DNA from: Hemerocallis citrina
Taxonomy: Eukaryota > Streptophyta > Magnoliopsida > Asparagales > Asphodelaceae
Assembly (NCBI GenBank): GCA_017893485.1
Contig: CM030360.1
Span: 143,521,697 to 143,585,696 of the forward strand
Length of the DNA: 64,000 nucleotides
Direction of reading: 5' to 3'
Positions 45,315-54,394 of this stretch are shown here, piece by piece. A program made the position numbers and the translations under genes. Under the pieces are notes generated by a model. It made no database searches, was not told the DNA's origin, and saw only the letters and a list, made by a program, of their open reading frames with translations. Numbering within the stretch: the first letter of the stretch is position 1; each line of letters opens with the position of its first letter.

Positions 45315-46579
45315 TGTAATATCCCGGACGGATATTACCTCGTATAAATCACTATTTTATTATTATTTTATTATTATTTTGTTTTAATTCCAAAATTAGA
45401 ATATTTTGGTGATTTTCACCCGGTTTGTTCATAAACATTATCTGTATCCAGATATCAGTCAGTATACATCCGTATTGTATCAAATTGATGTCGTGACCTT
45501 CCGAACTAATAATAGAATTTATTTTATTATTATTTCCGAGATCAAATTATTTTTATACGGATTATGCGAAGATTTTCGGTATACAGACATATATGCGCAC
45601 ATACGAGTAGTATGTCGATTAGTACATTATACAAATTGCGTGTTGTGTATTTTTGGACAACACTTGTCTTTGTTATGACAAAACCTATTAGATTGTTAGG
45701 GTTTATAAGTTGTTAACCTAGGTTAAATGTGCATGAGAAAATTAGGAGAAATCTTCTAGAAGCTCTCTACCTCACATAACACCTCCACCACATAACACCA
45801 TGCCACACCCATACCTCCACCTCATCCCTACCACCCTAGGAGCATGGCCGGCCCCCATTTTGGAGGAGGACCTTTGTGCAAATGTGTATGTGCACATTTT
45901 GCACTCTCCACCCCTTTTCCCTCCTATAAATACCCCCTCCTTCTCCACCTTGTCTCATTTTAGAAAGATCAAAAAGAAAGAAAGAAAGGAAAAGAAAGAG
46001 TGAACAAAGACTAACTTGAGAGTTTTCTTTGTAGGTTTTCTTAGGAGTTCGTAGAAGCTAAGGGGAAGGAGAAGGAGCATAGGCTAGTCCTTCCTACAAA
46101 AAGATTAAGGTGGGGGTTTCTCCTTGGTTTGTTTGTTTATTTGAATGGTTGTTTTGATGTTCTTCTTCTTCTTATCCTCCTTGTTTTATTTTCTTTTTGG
46201 TGTGGTTGTTTTAGTAATGTTGTTGTATGGGATTCTTATTTGTATGTTTGTAAATGTTAAAAGTAATAACCACATGAAAGAAAAGAACAAATAGTAGTGC
46301 TAAATACACCTAAAGATTGAATCTTTATAGTGATAGTCGGTTGTTTTGTGGACTAAAATGACATAAGGCATATGGACTTATACAATACAACCGTTTGGGG
46401 TTGTAGGACTTGATGTGAACTTATACATAAAGCATATGAACATTTTATACAACCATGTTTGGTTGTAGGACTTGTATTGGACTTTGACTAAAAAGATAAG
46501 CAAATGTTGGTTGAACCAAATGAAGGAAAAAAGATCTCTTTTTAATCACTAGTGATAATAAATCAATGCTAATAAAAGA

Positions 46580-47020
46580 ATAGTAGACATTTAAGTAGTA
46601 GTAGTATGTTGTTAAAATAAAAGTAGCATGTTGTTAAAATAAAGTAGTAGTAGTAGTATGTTGTTAAAATAAAGTAATAGTAGTATGTTGTTAAAATAAA
46701 GTAGTAGTAGTATGTTGTTAAAATAAAGTAGTAGTAGTATGTTGTAAAAATAAAGTAGTAGTAGTATGTTGTTAAAATAAAATAAAAGTAGTATGTTGTT
46801 AAAATAAAGTAGTAGTGGTATGTTGTTAAAATAAAGAAGTAGTAGTAAGTGTTAAAAGAAGTAGTTGTAGATGTTTTATGTCCATAAAGTAGTAGTAGTA
46901 GTAGATAGTTGTATGTTATGTTCTTGGTTAAAATGAAGTAGTAGTAGTAGTAGATAGTTGTATGAGATGTTCTTGGTTAAAATGAAGTAGTAGTAGTAGA
47001 TAGTTATAGATGTTTATTTT
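46580..47020 (+). repeat. Tandem repeats, GTAGTAGTAGTATGTTGTTAAAATAAA-type family (about 26-27 bp)
   Basis: About a dozen units built from a (GTA)n run plus TATGTTGTTAAAATAAA, followed by longer variants with GATAGTTGTATG. The same array is at 49940-50400 in the other LTR with a different unit count, so copy number changed after or during transposition. Confidence 0.88.
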
Positions 47021-47059
47021 ACGTTCATATTAAAATAAAGTAAATACCATGCTAAGTCT

Positions 47060-47450
47060 TCCTACATGCTTAGAATGTTGTAGGATCCATGATAAAATTA
47101 CTTACCATGTTTAGGAATGATGTTTATGCTTAGAATGTTGTAGGATTCATTCTAAAATTTCCTATCATGTTTAGGAAGGACATTTATGCTTGGAATGTTG
47201 TAGTATGTAGGAATGATATACATGTTGTAGGATTGATTCAAAAATTTTCTATCATGTTTAGGAAGGATATTTATGCTTGGAATGTTGTAGGATTAATTCT
47301 AAAATTACCTATCATATGTAAGACTGATATACATGTTGTAGGATTCATGCCAAAATTATCTATCATGTTTAGGAATGACATACATGCTTAAAATGTTGTA
47401 GGATAAATGCTAAAATTACTTACCATGTTTAGAAGTATATATATATATAC
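47060..47450 (+). repeat. Tandem repeats of about 55-65 bp
   Basis: Units contain CATGCTTAGAATGTTGTAGG and AAAATTACCTATCATG; about six copies here and about six at 50420-50830 in the other LTR. Confidence 0.88.
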
Positions 47451-47520
47451 TTGTATTGAAGAAAAGGTCTTGGCTCGTGTCACGGTTTCCTAGTATATTG
47501 GAAATCGGGGCGCTACAGAG

Positions 47521-47532
47521 TGGTATCAGAGC
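47521..47532 (+). other. Primer binding site (initiator Met-tRNA)
   Basis: TGGTATCAGAGC three bases after the LTR end, complementary to the 3' end of plant initiator Met-tRNA, the same primer as in the TRIM dimer. Confidence 0.92.
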
Positions 47533-47700
47533 TAACTTCAATTTACAGTCCAACACAGTAGGAAAATTAAAACTTGGATTCTTTTAGGAGATTGGGTTTT
47601 AGCTAGTTGTAAACAATTATAACTCATATTGTTGTTCTTTCAACTTATGTTTTATAATATTTTTATATCGATGCTAATTTCTGTATCCACTCCTTGCAGG

Positions 47701-48204
47701 ATGACGGACAGAGCAGTTCCCACGGGGAGTGGGTGGGGTCAGGCGGGTGTGATAGAGATAGACTCGGACACAGAGCCTATCGTGGAGGAGGCTCAGCCAC
47801 CAGTGGAGGCCGGATTAGCCAGCGGGGCCCCCACAGCTGCCACAGCGGGGGCATTTCCTTTTGGGGGTCAGGCTCCAGTGCCGCCACCTCCCCAGCTTAC
47901 CCCCGTGGAGGAGGCCTTCCAGCAGGTCTTCCAGGACATATCGACGTTGACTTGGTCTCACGTCCATCTGGAGAACAAGATGGACTCGTGCGAGTTCGTA
48001 AACTGTCACCACGCAAGGGAAGTCGAGAGGTTGAGGAGCGCCAATGCAAGGGCCCAGCGCCGAATGGTGATCCTGAACCGTAGCTACAGGGCACAGTTCG
48101 AGCACCTGGAACGCCGATGCGCAGACCTCCAGGTTCAGATCGCACAGTTGCTAGCGCTACTGACTGGACAGGACCCACCAGAGGGCGCAAGCAGTACCGA
48201 CTAG
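47701..48204 (+). CDS. Sole ORF of the large-LTR element: 167-residue coiled-coil protein
   Basis: ATG 47701 directly follows a splice-acceptor-like CTCCTTGCAG, and the upstream in-frame methionine (47629) lies in A+T-rich leader, so I take MTDRAVPTGSGWGQAG as the N-terminus. Residues 18-35 are acidic (IEIDSDTEPIVEEAQ); 36-70 are A/G/P-rich; about 75-155 form a helical coiled coil (VEEAFQQVFQDISTL, REVERLRSANARAQRRMVIL, LERRCADLQVQIAQLLALL). There is no zinc knuckle, protease or RT motif. It sits alone between primer site and polypurine tract. Codon use is G+C-rich, unlike the LTR. The frame is intact, consistent with a young element. It may be a Gag-like packaging or particle protein, by position only; I recognise no family. 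Confidence 0.72.
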   Translation: MTDRAVPTGSGWGQAGVIEIDSDTEPIVEEAQPPVEAGLASGAPTAATAGAFPFGGQAPVPPPPQLTPVEEAFQQVFQDISTLTWSHVHLENKMDSCEFVNCHHAREVERLRSANARAQRRMVILNRSYRAQFEHLERRCADLQVQIAQLLALLTGQDPPEGASSTD

Positions 48205-48566
48205 GCGGTCGGGCACTTGGAAAATGTTTTGTTATTTTGTGATTTTGGCTCCTACGTCTGCGATATATAGGTAGGAAGGATGTCACTTAGGAAAGAATGT
48301 GACACTTTTGTAACCAAGTAGGTTTAGGTAGACTGTGTTGTTATTTTGTGATCTTGATTCCTACTTCTATGATGTATAGGTAGGGAGGTTATTACTTAGG
48401 AAGAGATGACATTTTGTAACCCAGTGGGTTTATATATGTATAGGTGTAACCCATTCAATGGTTGTTCAAAGGAAATTTCGGTTCATCTCTTGTTCTACGA
48501 CTATGCTATTTCATATTTGTCGATTCATTTTCCTAACTTAAAGTAGTTCTGAGGACAGAACTATTC

Positions 48567-48581
48567 TAAGGAGGGAGTAAT
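48567..48581 (+). other. Polypurine tract of the large-LTR element
   Basis: AAGGAGGGAGTAA directly before the 3' LTR. The preceding 30 bp (AGTTCTGAGGACAGAACTA, a short palindrome) occurs reversed at the same place in the Tekay relic (15720-15740), which links the two families. Confidence 0.85.
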
Positions 48582-50839
48582 GTAATATCCCGGACGGATA
48601 TTACCTCGTATAAATCACTATTTTATTATTATTTTATTATTATTTTGTTTTAATTCCAAAATTGGAATATTTTGGTGATTTTCACCTGGTTTGTTCATAG
48701 ACATTATCTGTATCCAGATATCGGTCAGTATACATCCGTATTGTATCAAATTGATGTCGTGACCTTCCGAACTAATAATAGAATTTATTTTATTATTATT
48801 TCCGAGATCAAATTATTTTTATACGGATTATGCGAAAATTTTCGGTATACAGATATATATGCGCACATACGAGTAGTATGTCGATTAGTACATTATACAA
48901 ATTGCGTGTTGTGTATTTTTGAACAACACTTGTCTTTGTTATGACAAAACCTATTAGATTGTTAGGGTTTATAAGTTGTTAACCTAGGTTAAATGTGCAT
49001 GAGAAAATTAGGAGAAATCTTCTAGAAGCTCTCTACCTCACATAACACCTCCACCACATAACACCATGCCACACCCATACCTCCACCTCATCCCTACCAC
49101 CCTAGGAGCATGGCCGGCCCCCATTTTGGGGGAGGACCTTTGTGCAAATGTGTATGTGCACATTTTGCACTCTCCACCCCTTTTCCCTCCTATAAATACC
49201 CCCTCCTTCTCCACCTTGTCTCATTTTAGAAAGATCAAAAAGAAAGAAAGAAAGAAAGGAAAAGAAAGAGAGAACAAAGACTAACTTGAGAGTTTTCTTT
49301 GTAGGTCTTCTTAGGAGTTCTTAGAAGCTAAGGGGAAGGAGAAGGAGCATAGGCTAGTCCTTCCTACAAAAAGATTAAGGTGGGGGTTTCTCCTTGGTTT
49401 GTTTGTTTGTTTGAATGGTTGTTTTGATGTTCTTCTTCTTCTTACCCTCCTTGTTTTATTTTCGTTTGGGTGTGGTTGTTTTAGTAATGTGGTTGTATGG
49501 GATTCTTATTTGTATGTTTGTAAATATTAAAAGTAATAACCACATGAAAGAAAAGAACAAATAGTAGTGCTAAATACACCTAAAGATTGAATCTTTATAG
49601 TGGTAGTAGGTTGTTTTGTGGACTAAAATGACATAAGGCATATGGACTTATACAATACAACCGTTATACATAAAGCATATGAACATTTTATACAACCATG
49701 TTTGGTTGTAGGACTTGTATTGGACTTATAAAAAGATAAGCATATGTTGGTTGAACCAAATGAAGGTTCTCACCTTATTTTTATTATTGGTGTTATCTTA
49801 AAAAGAACCTAAATTAGATGTTATCTCTAATTTATGAAAAAGAAATTATTTTAAATCACTAGTTGTAGAATGAGAGAAAAAAGATCTCTTTTTAATCACT
49901 AGTGATAATAAATCAATGCTAATAAAAGAATAGTAGACATTTAAGTAGTAGTAGTATGTTGTTAAAATAAAAGTAGCATGTTGTTAAAATAAAGTAGTAG
50001 TAGTATGTTATTAAAATAAAGTAGTAGTAGTATGTTGTAAAAATAAAGTAGTAGTAGTATGTTGTTAAAATAAAGTAGTAGTAGTATGTTGTAAAAATAA
50101 AGTAGTAGTAGTATGTTGTTAAAATAAAGTAGTAGTGGTATGTTGTTAAAATAAAGAAGTAGTAGTAAGTGTTAAAAGATGTAGTTGTAGATGTTTTATG
50201 TCCATAAAGTAGTAGTAGTAGTAGATAGTTGTATGTTATGTTCTTGGTTAAAATGAAGTAGTAGTAGTAGTAGATAGTTGTATGTTATGTTCTTGGTTAA
50301 AATGAAGTAGTAGTAGTAGTAGATAGTTGTATGAGATGTTCTTGGTTAAAATGAAGTAGTAGTAGATAGTTGTAGATGTTTATTTTACGTTCATATTAAA
50401 ATAAAGTAAATGCCATGCTAAGTCTTCCTACATGCTTAGAATGTTGTAGGATCCATGATAAAATTACTTACCATGTTTAGGAATGATGTTTATGCTTAGA
50501 ATGTTGTAGGATTCATTCTAAAATTTCCTATCATGTTTAGAAAGGACATTTATGCTTGGAATGTTGTAGGATTAATTCTAAAATTACCTATCATATGTAG
50601 GAATGATATACATGTTGTATGATTCATTCAAAAATTTCCTATCATGTTTAGGAAGGATATTTATGCTTGGAATGTTGTAGGATTAATTCTAAAATTACCT
50701 ATCATATGTAAGAATGATATACATGTTGTAGGATTTATGCCAAAATTATCTATCATGTTTAGGAATGACATACATGCTTAAAATATTGTAGGATAAATGC
50801 TAAAATTACTTACCATGTTTAGAAGTATATGTATATATA

Positions 50840-51930
50840 CTTAGGAATGTTGTATGTTCATACTAGTAGTTATCCATGCTTAGTAAGATATTCATGCTTA
50901 GTAGTTATTCATGCTTAGTAAGATTCATGCTTAGATGATAGTAGGAAAGTAGTATACCATGCTAGCCAAATTTGTCTATGCTTAGATGATTATAAGAAAG
51001 TAGTATACTATGCTAGTTTCATTTATCTATGCCTAGATAGTTGTAGGAAAGTGGTATATCATGCTAGATTAAATTATCCATACTCACATGCTTATAGGTA
51101 AATTGTGTACCATGCTAGATTAATGGTAGAAAAGTTGTATACCATGTTAGTTTAATTATAAGTAAAGTTGTATACCATGCTAGATTAATGGTAGGAAAGT
51201 TGTATACCATGCTAGATTAAATGAATATTCATGTTTACATGATACCCATACTTAAATAAGTATTTGTTCATGCTATGTTAGTAGATGATCATGCTTAATC
51301 ATTATTCATGCTAAGTAAATAGGTGTCATGCCAATTATTGTTTATAATAAGTTAATGGTATCCATGCTAATGAGATTCATGCTTAAAATATCGTAGATAT
51401 TCATGCTTAGATTAAAGTAACTATCCATGGTTAGTTGTAGTGATTTTTATGTTATATTCTATCCATGCTAGAATTGTTGTAGAAACTCATGCTATATTGT
51501 AGGTTGATACGTAACTAGTGTACATGACTAGAATATTACTAAAATGTGTACCATGCTATATGTTAATGTGAAAGTAGCATACCATGTCTAGGAATGGGGT
51601 ATACCATCCTAAGTTTAAATACATGCTTAGAATGTTGTAGGATTGATGTTAGAATACCTACCATGCCTTGGAATGTCGTATGTTCATATTAGTTATATAT
51701 CCATGCTTGGGTTGTGGTGATTAGTCATGATAAGTAGTAAGCATTCACGCTCAAGTTATAACCCATGCTTGACCATAGGAGACTCCATGTCTAGATCGTA
51801 GTGATTTTCATGCTTAAGCTTGATATAAGCACATGCTTAATCATATTCGTACTTAGGAGTATTGTGGTGAGTAGTTATGTTATATAATTAGATTGTCGTA
51901 GGAAGATACTTGCAATTGTATGCCATGCTC
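50840..51930 (+). repeat. Degenerate tandem repeats, CATGCTTAG/TACCATGCTAG family
   Basis: Dozens of 35-45-bp units sharing CATGCT with AGATTA, GTAGGAAAGT or GTTGTATACC. Absent from the deleted 5' LTR. Confidence 0.8.
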
Positions 51931-52129
51931 AAAGTGCTATAGGTTGAAGTAACAAGGATTGGGAAGACCACTAGTAATAGTTAGTTGATAAAGGCTGTTA
52001 TGTCGCCTTCGGTTCTTCCTTAGTAGAATACCGATCATAGACTATTAGTAGATTCTTCTGTTGCTTCTAATAATAGAAGATCAAGTTTACTAGTAAGCAC
52101 GTTTGGTTGCTTCTAGGATTGATTACCTG

Positions 52130-52420
52130 TATGGTTGTTTGCATATGGTTGTGCTCATACGTGGCTCGACTGGCCCGTATGTAGCTGTGGGTCTCATACG
52201 TAGTTTATTTGGCTCGTATGTAGGTTGTTGTCTCGTACGCGGCTCGACCGGCTCGTGCGTAGCTGTTGGTCTCATACACGGCTTATTTGGCTGGTATGTA
52301 TGTTGTTATCTCCTACGAGGCCCGCCTGGCTCGTAGGTAGTTATTGTTTCATACGTAGCTTATTGGCTCGTATGTGGTTGTTATTCGTGTACAGCTTGTT
52401 AGCTAGTATACAGTTCGTTG
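52130..52420 (+). repeat. Tandem repeats, GGCTCGTATGTAG family
   Basis: About eight units of 35-40 bp with CTCRTACGYGGCT and GGCTYGTATGTAGSTGTT. The open frames with repeated RSTG/LIRGLFG-like text are repeat artefacts. Confidence 0.8.
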
Positions 52421-53922
52421 TGCTCGTCTAGGGTGATATTACCACCCTAAGGGCTATTGACCATCAAGACATATGTTTTCTTATCCTAAGGAACTGTGGA
52501 GGAGTCACTCCTTGTGTACCGTCGAATCTTAACCAGGGTAGGTTGATCGAGGACCAGAGTATAGACGGAATCCAAGTTTAGGGTAGCGGCATGCATGTAT
52601 ATTCGTACGGCCGAGGTCTTGGATCGATGGGCCAGAAACCGGATCCCGAAGGATTCTGGTAAGTCTAGGTTGAGCAGCCTAGTAGAGTTGTCTTGCGAAG
52701 TCTACTTTAAAGGCCCAGCATGTTGTGTTTATAATATTGTCGTCCCTAGGATTGTTCGAGTCAGGGACATCATTAGGATAGTGACTTATAAAGATCATTT
52801 TACTTAACCCTTTTGCCGGGAGCGAGGAGTCGGTTGTCGGGGGCCCCTTACAACTAACTTGTCCCTTGAGGCAGATCATAGGTGGTGTATTGGATTGCGC
52901 CTTCCTGCCAAAGGGATACGTACGATGCCGTCTCACAAGTTGGGAGCACGGGTTGCGTATCTCGCGCTGTTAATTCTTGAAGTACCGTGGCTTGGGGTGC
53001 CACAGGATGCGTTGGGCAGTCCTGCGCTTGCGAGACCCCAGGGGTGCCACAGGGTAGGCTTCGTGCTACCCTGCGCTTGCGAGACCCTATGATTTGGATT
53101 TTGAAATGACGCTCGATACGTTGGGTTTGTCTAGTTTTGAGTGAGGTCCGGTTGGACGGGTAGCAGTGGCGAACATAGAAACCACTGGCGTACTGCATCG
53201 GTGGCACATGACCACATCTGCAACCTCATCGGTCACATGTAGGTGTCAGGAACAGGTTTTGTACAATTAGAAGTTCATAACGCATGGAGAAACGGCTTGA
53301 GATGGGGTCGTATGTAGTATGGGCTGCATGTTGCTTTCAGAGACTTGCTGACGTTAGAATAGGAAGCATCCTAGTTCTATTTAAATATCGCATTAGAGTC
53401 TAGTCATAGCACTCACGAACACTTAAACTACACCAAAACCATTACTATATTTTGTATGTTGTTTGGGAGATTCGCTGCTATATGATCAGCCTTTAAGCGT
53501 CAGTGAATACTGACGTCCCCACTTCCATAGGTACTGGATCGCCGAAGTACAAAGGCGAGATTCAGGAGGACTCAAGGCGAGGAGAGCAAGGAGTCAGTGT
53601 TATGTTAGTTCCGCTGCAGTTTATGTATTGATTATCTATTGGTTGAGAAGTACTCAAGTGAGAGTTACCAAGTGTTGTTCTTTATTCCTTGTACTCTGAT
53701 TTAATTTGTTGAAGGTTGTAATACTTGGGATTGTAAAGGTATTATTGTAACACTATTGTAATGTATTGCAGTTGTATGATATTCAGACTTGTAATACATT
53801 GGGTGTTGAAAATAAAAGTTTTAAATTCTCCTGTTTTTCTGTGTACTGTGACTAATTGAAGAAAAGGTCTTGGCTCGTGTCACGGTTTCCCAGTATATTG
53901 GAAATCGGGGCGCTACACTTAT

Positions 53923-54389
53923 GAAGTGGCTCATCGAGTTAAGTCAACATGATATCACTTTTCGATCGATATCAAGGCCCAATCACTTTTCGATCGATAT
54001 TGGAAATCGGGGCGCTACACTTATGAAGGCGCTACATAGTAATCAAGGCCCAATCATTTGCCGAATTCATCATCGAAAGCACCATTCCTGATCCCTCGAG
54101 GAAGGAAAAAACCCCTACTTTGGAGTGTCGATGTGGATGGGTCCTCTTGCGTCAAAGGGAGTGGAGACGGAGGCATCTTGCTCGGTCCTGACTAGTTCAC
54201 TCTTCAATACTCGTTGCACCTTAACTTATCAGCATCCAATAAAGAGGCCGAGTATGAAGCCCTCATCGCTTGGCTCCTCCTAGCAAGAAAAGTAGAGGCA
54301 CAAAGAGTCAGAGTGTTCAGCGACTTCCAACATGTAGTGAACCAAATTCGGCGTGAATATGAAGCCAGAGATAACTGCATGATCAAGTA
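53923..54389 (+). pseudogene. Old Tat: RNase H end and archaeal-type RNase H, first part
   Basis: LMKWLIELSQHDI continues from 45314. A 56-bp filler patch (53984-54041) disrupts it. AQSFAEFIIESTIPDPS follows, then VDVDGSSCVKGSGDG-like sequence with frameshifts, and SNKEAEYEALIAWLLLARKV and FSDFQHVVNQIRREYEARD of the second RNase H. It is cut at 54389-54394 by the solo LTR and resumes at 57969. Confidence 0.87.
53984..54041 (+). other. Templated filler DNA made of nearby copies
   Basis: 53984-54000 copies 53956-53972; about 53997-54026 copies the LTR end plus TSD at 53895-53926; GCGCTACA then appears once more; AATCAAGGCCCAATCA, first seen at 53970-53985, recurs right after at 54041-54056. 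The pieces overlap by 4-8 bases of microhomology. Confidence 0.85.
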
Positions 54390-54394
54390 CTTGG

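Larger units (their letters stand above)
45315..47517 (+). repeat. 5' LTR of the large-LTR element (2,203 bp, deleted)
   Basis: TATA box TATAAATA at 45925-45932, followed by an AG-rich leader. Tandem arrays follow: 46580-47020 and 47060-47450. At about 47453 it jumps to the last 65 bp of the LTR; the 3' LTR has about 3.0 kb more at that point (50843-53853). Confidence 0.93.
45315..53917 (+). mobile_element. Large-LTR, one-ORF retrotransposon (TR-GAG/LARD-like), 8.6 kb
   Basis: LTRs begin TGTAATATCCCGGACGG and end GGGGCGCTACA; exact TSD CTTAT at 45310-45314 and 53918-53922. The 5' LTR is 2,203 bp and the 3' LTR 5,336 bp; the former lacks about 3.0 kb present in the latter. The internal region is only 1,064 bp: primer site, one intact ORF, polypurine tract. 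There is no protease, RT or integrase, so it must be moved by another element, plausibly a Tekay chromovirus with which its LTR 3' module and polypurine zone share sequence. LTR copies differ little outside indels, so this is the youngest insertion in the window. Confidence 0.92.
48582..53917 (+). repeat. 3' LTR of the large-LTR element (5,336 bp)
   Basis: TATA box at 49191-49198. Arrays: 49940-50400 and 50420-50830 as in the 5' LTR; then 50840-51930, degenerate units with TACCATGCTAG and CATGCTTAG; then 52130-52420, units with GGCTCGTATGTAG and TCGTACGCGGC. 52430-53850 is unique, and its end (ACTGACGTCCCCACTTCCAT then GGTACTGG) matches the reversed end module of the solo LTR at 54395. Open frames here are not convincing genes. 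Confidence 0.92.

Noticed and set aside
47815..48286. Minus-strand frames opposite the 167-residue ORF
   Set aside because: G+C-rich shadow frames; the plus ORF has a sensible start, coiled coil and position between primer site and polypurine tract.
46580..52420. CRISPR-like array
   Set aside because: Units are directly adjacent degenerate tandem repeats without unique spacers, in a plant retrotransposon LTR.
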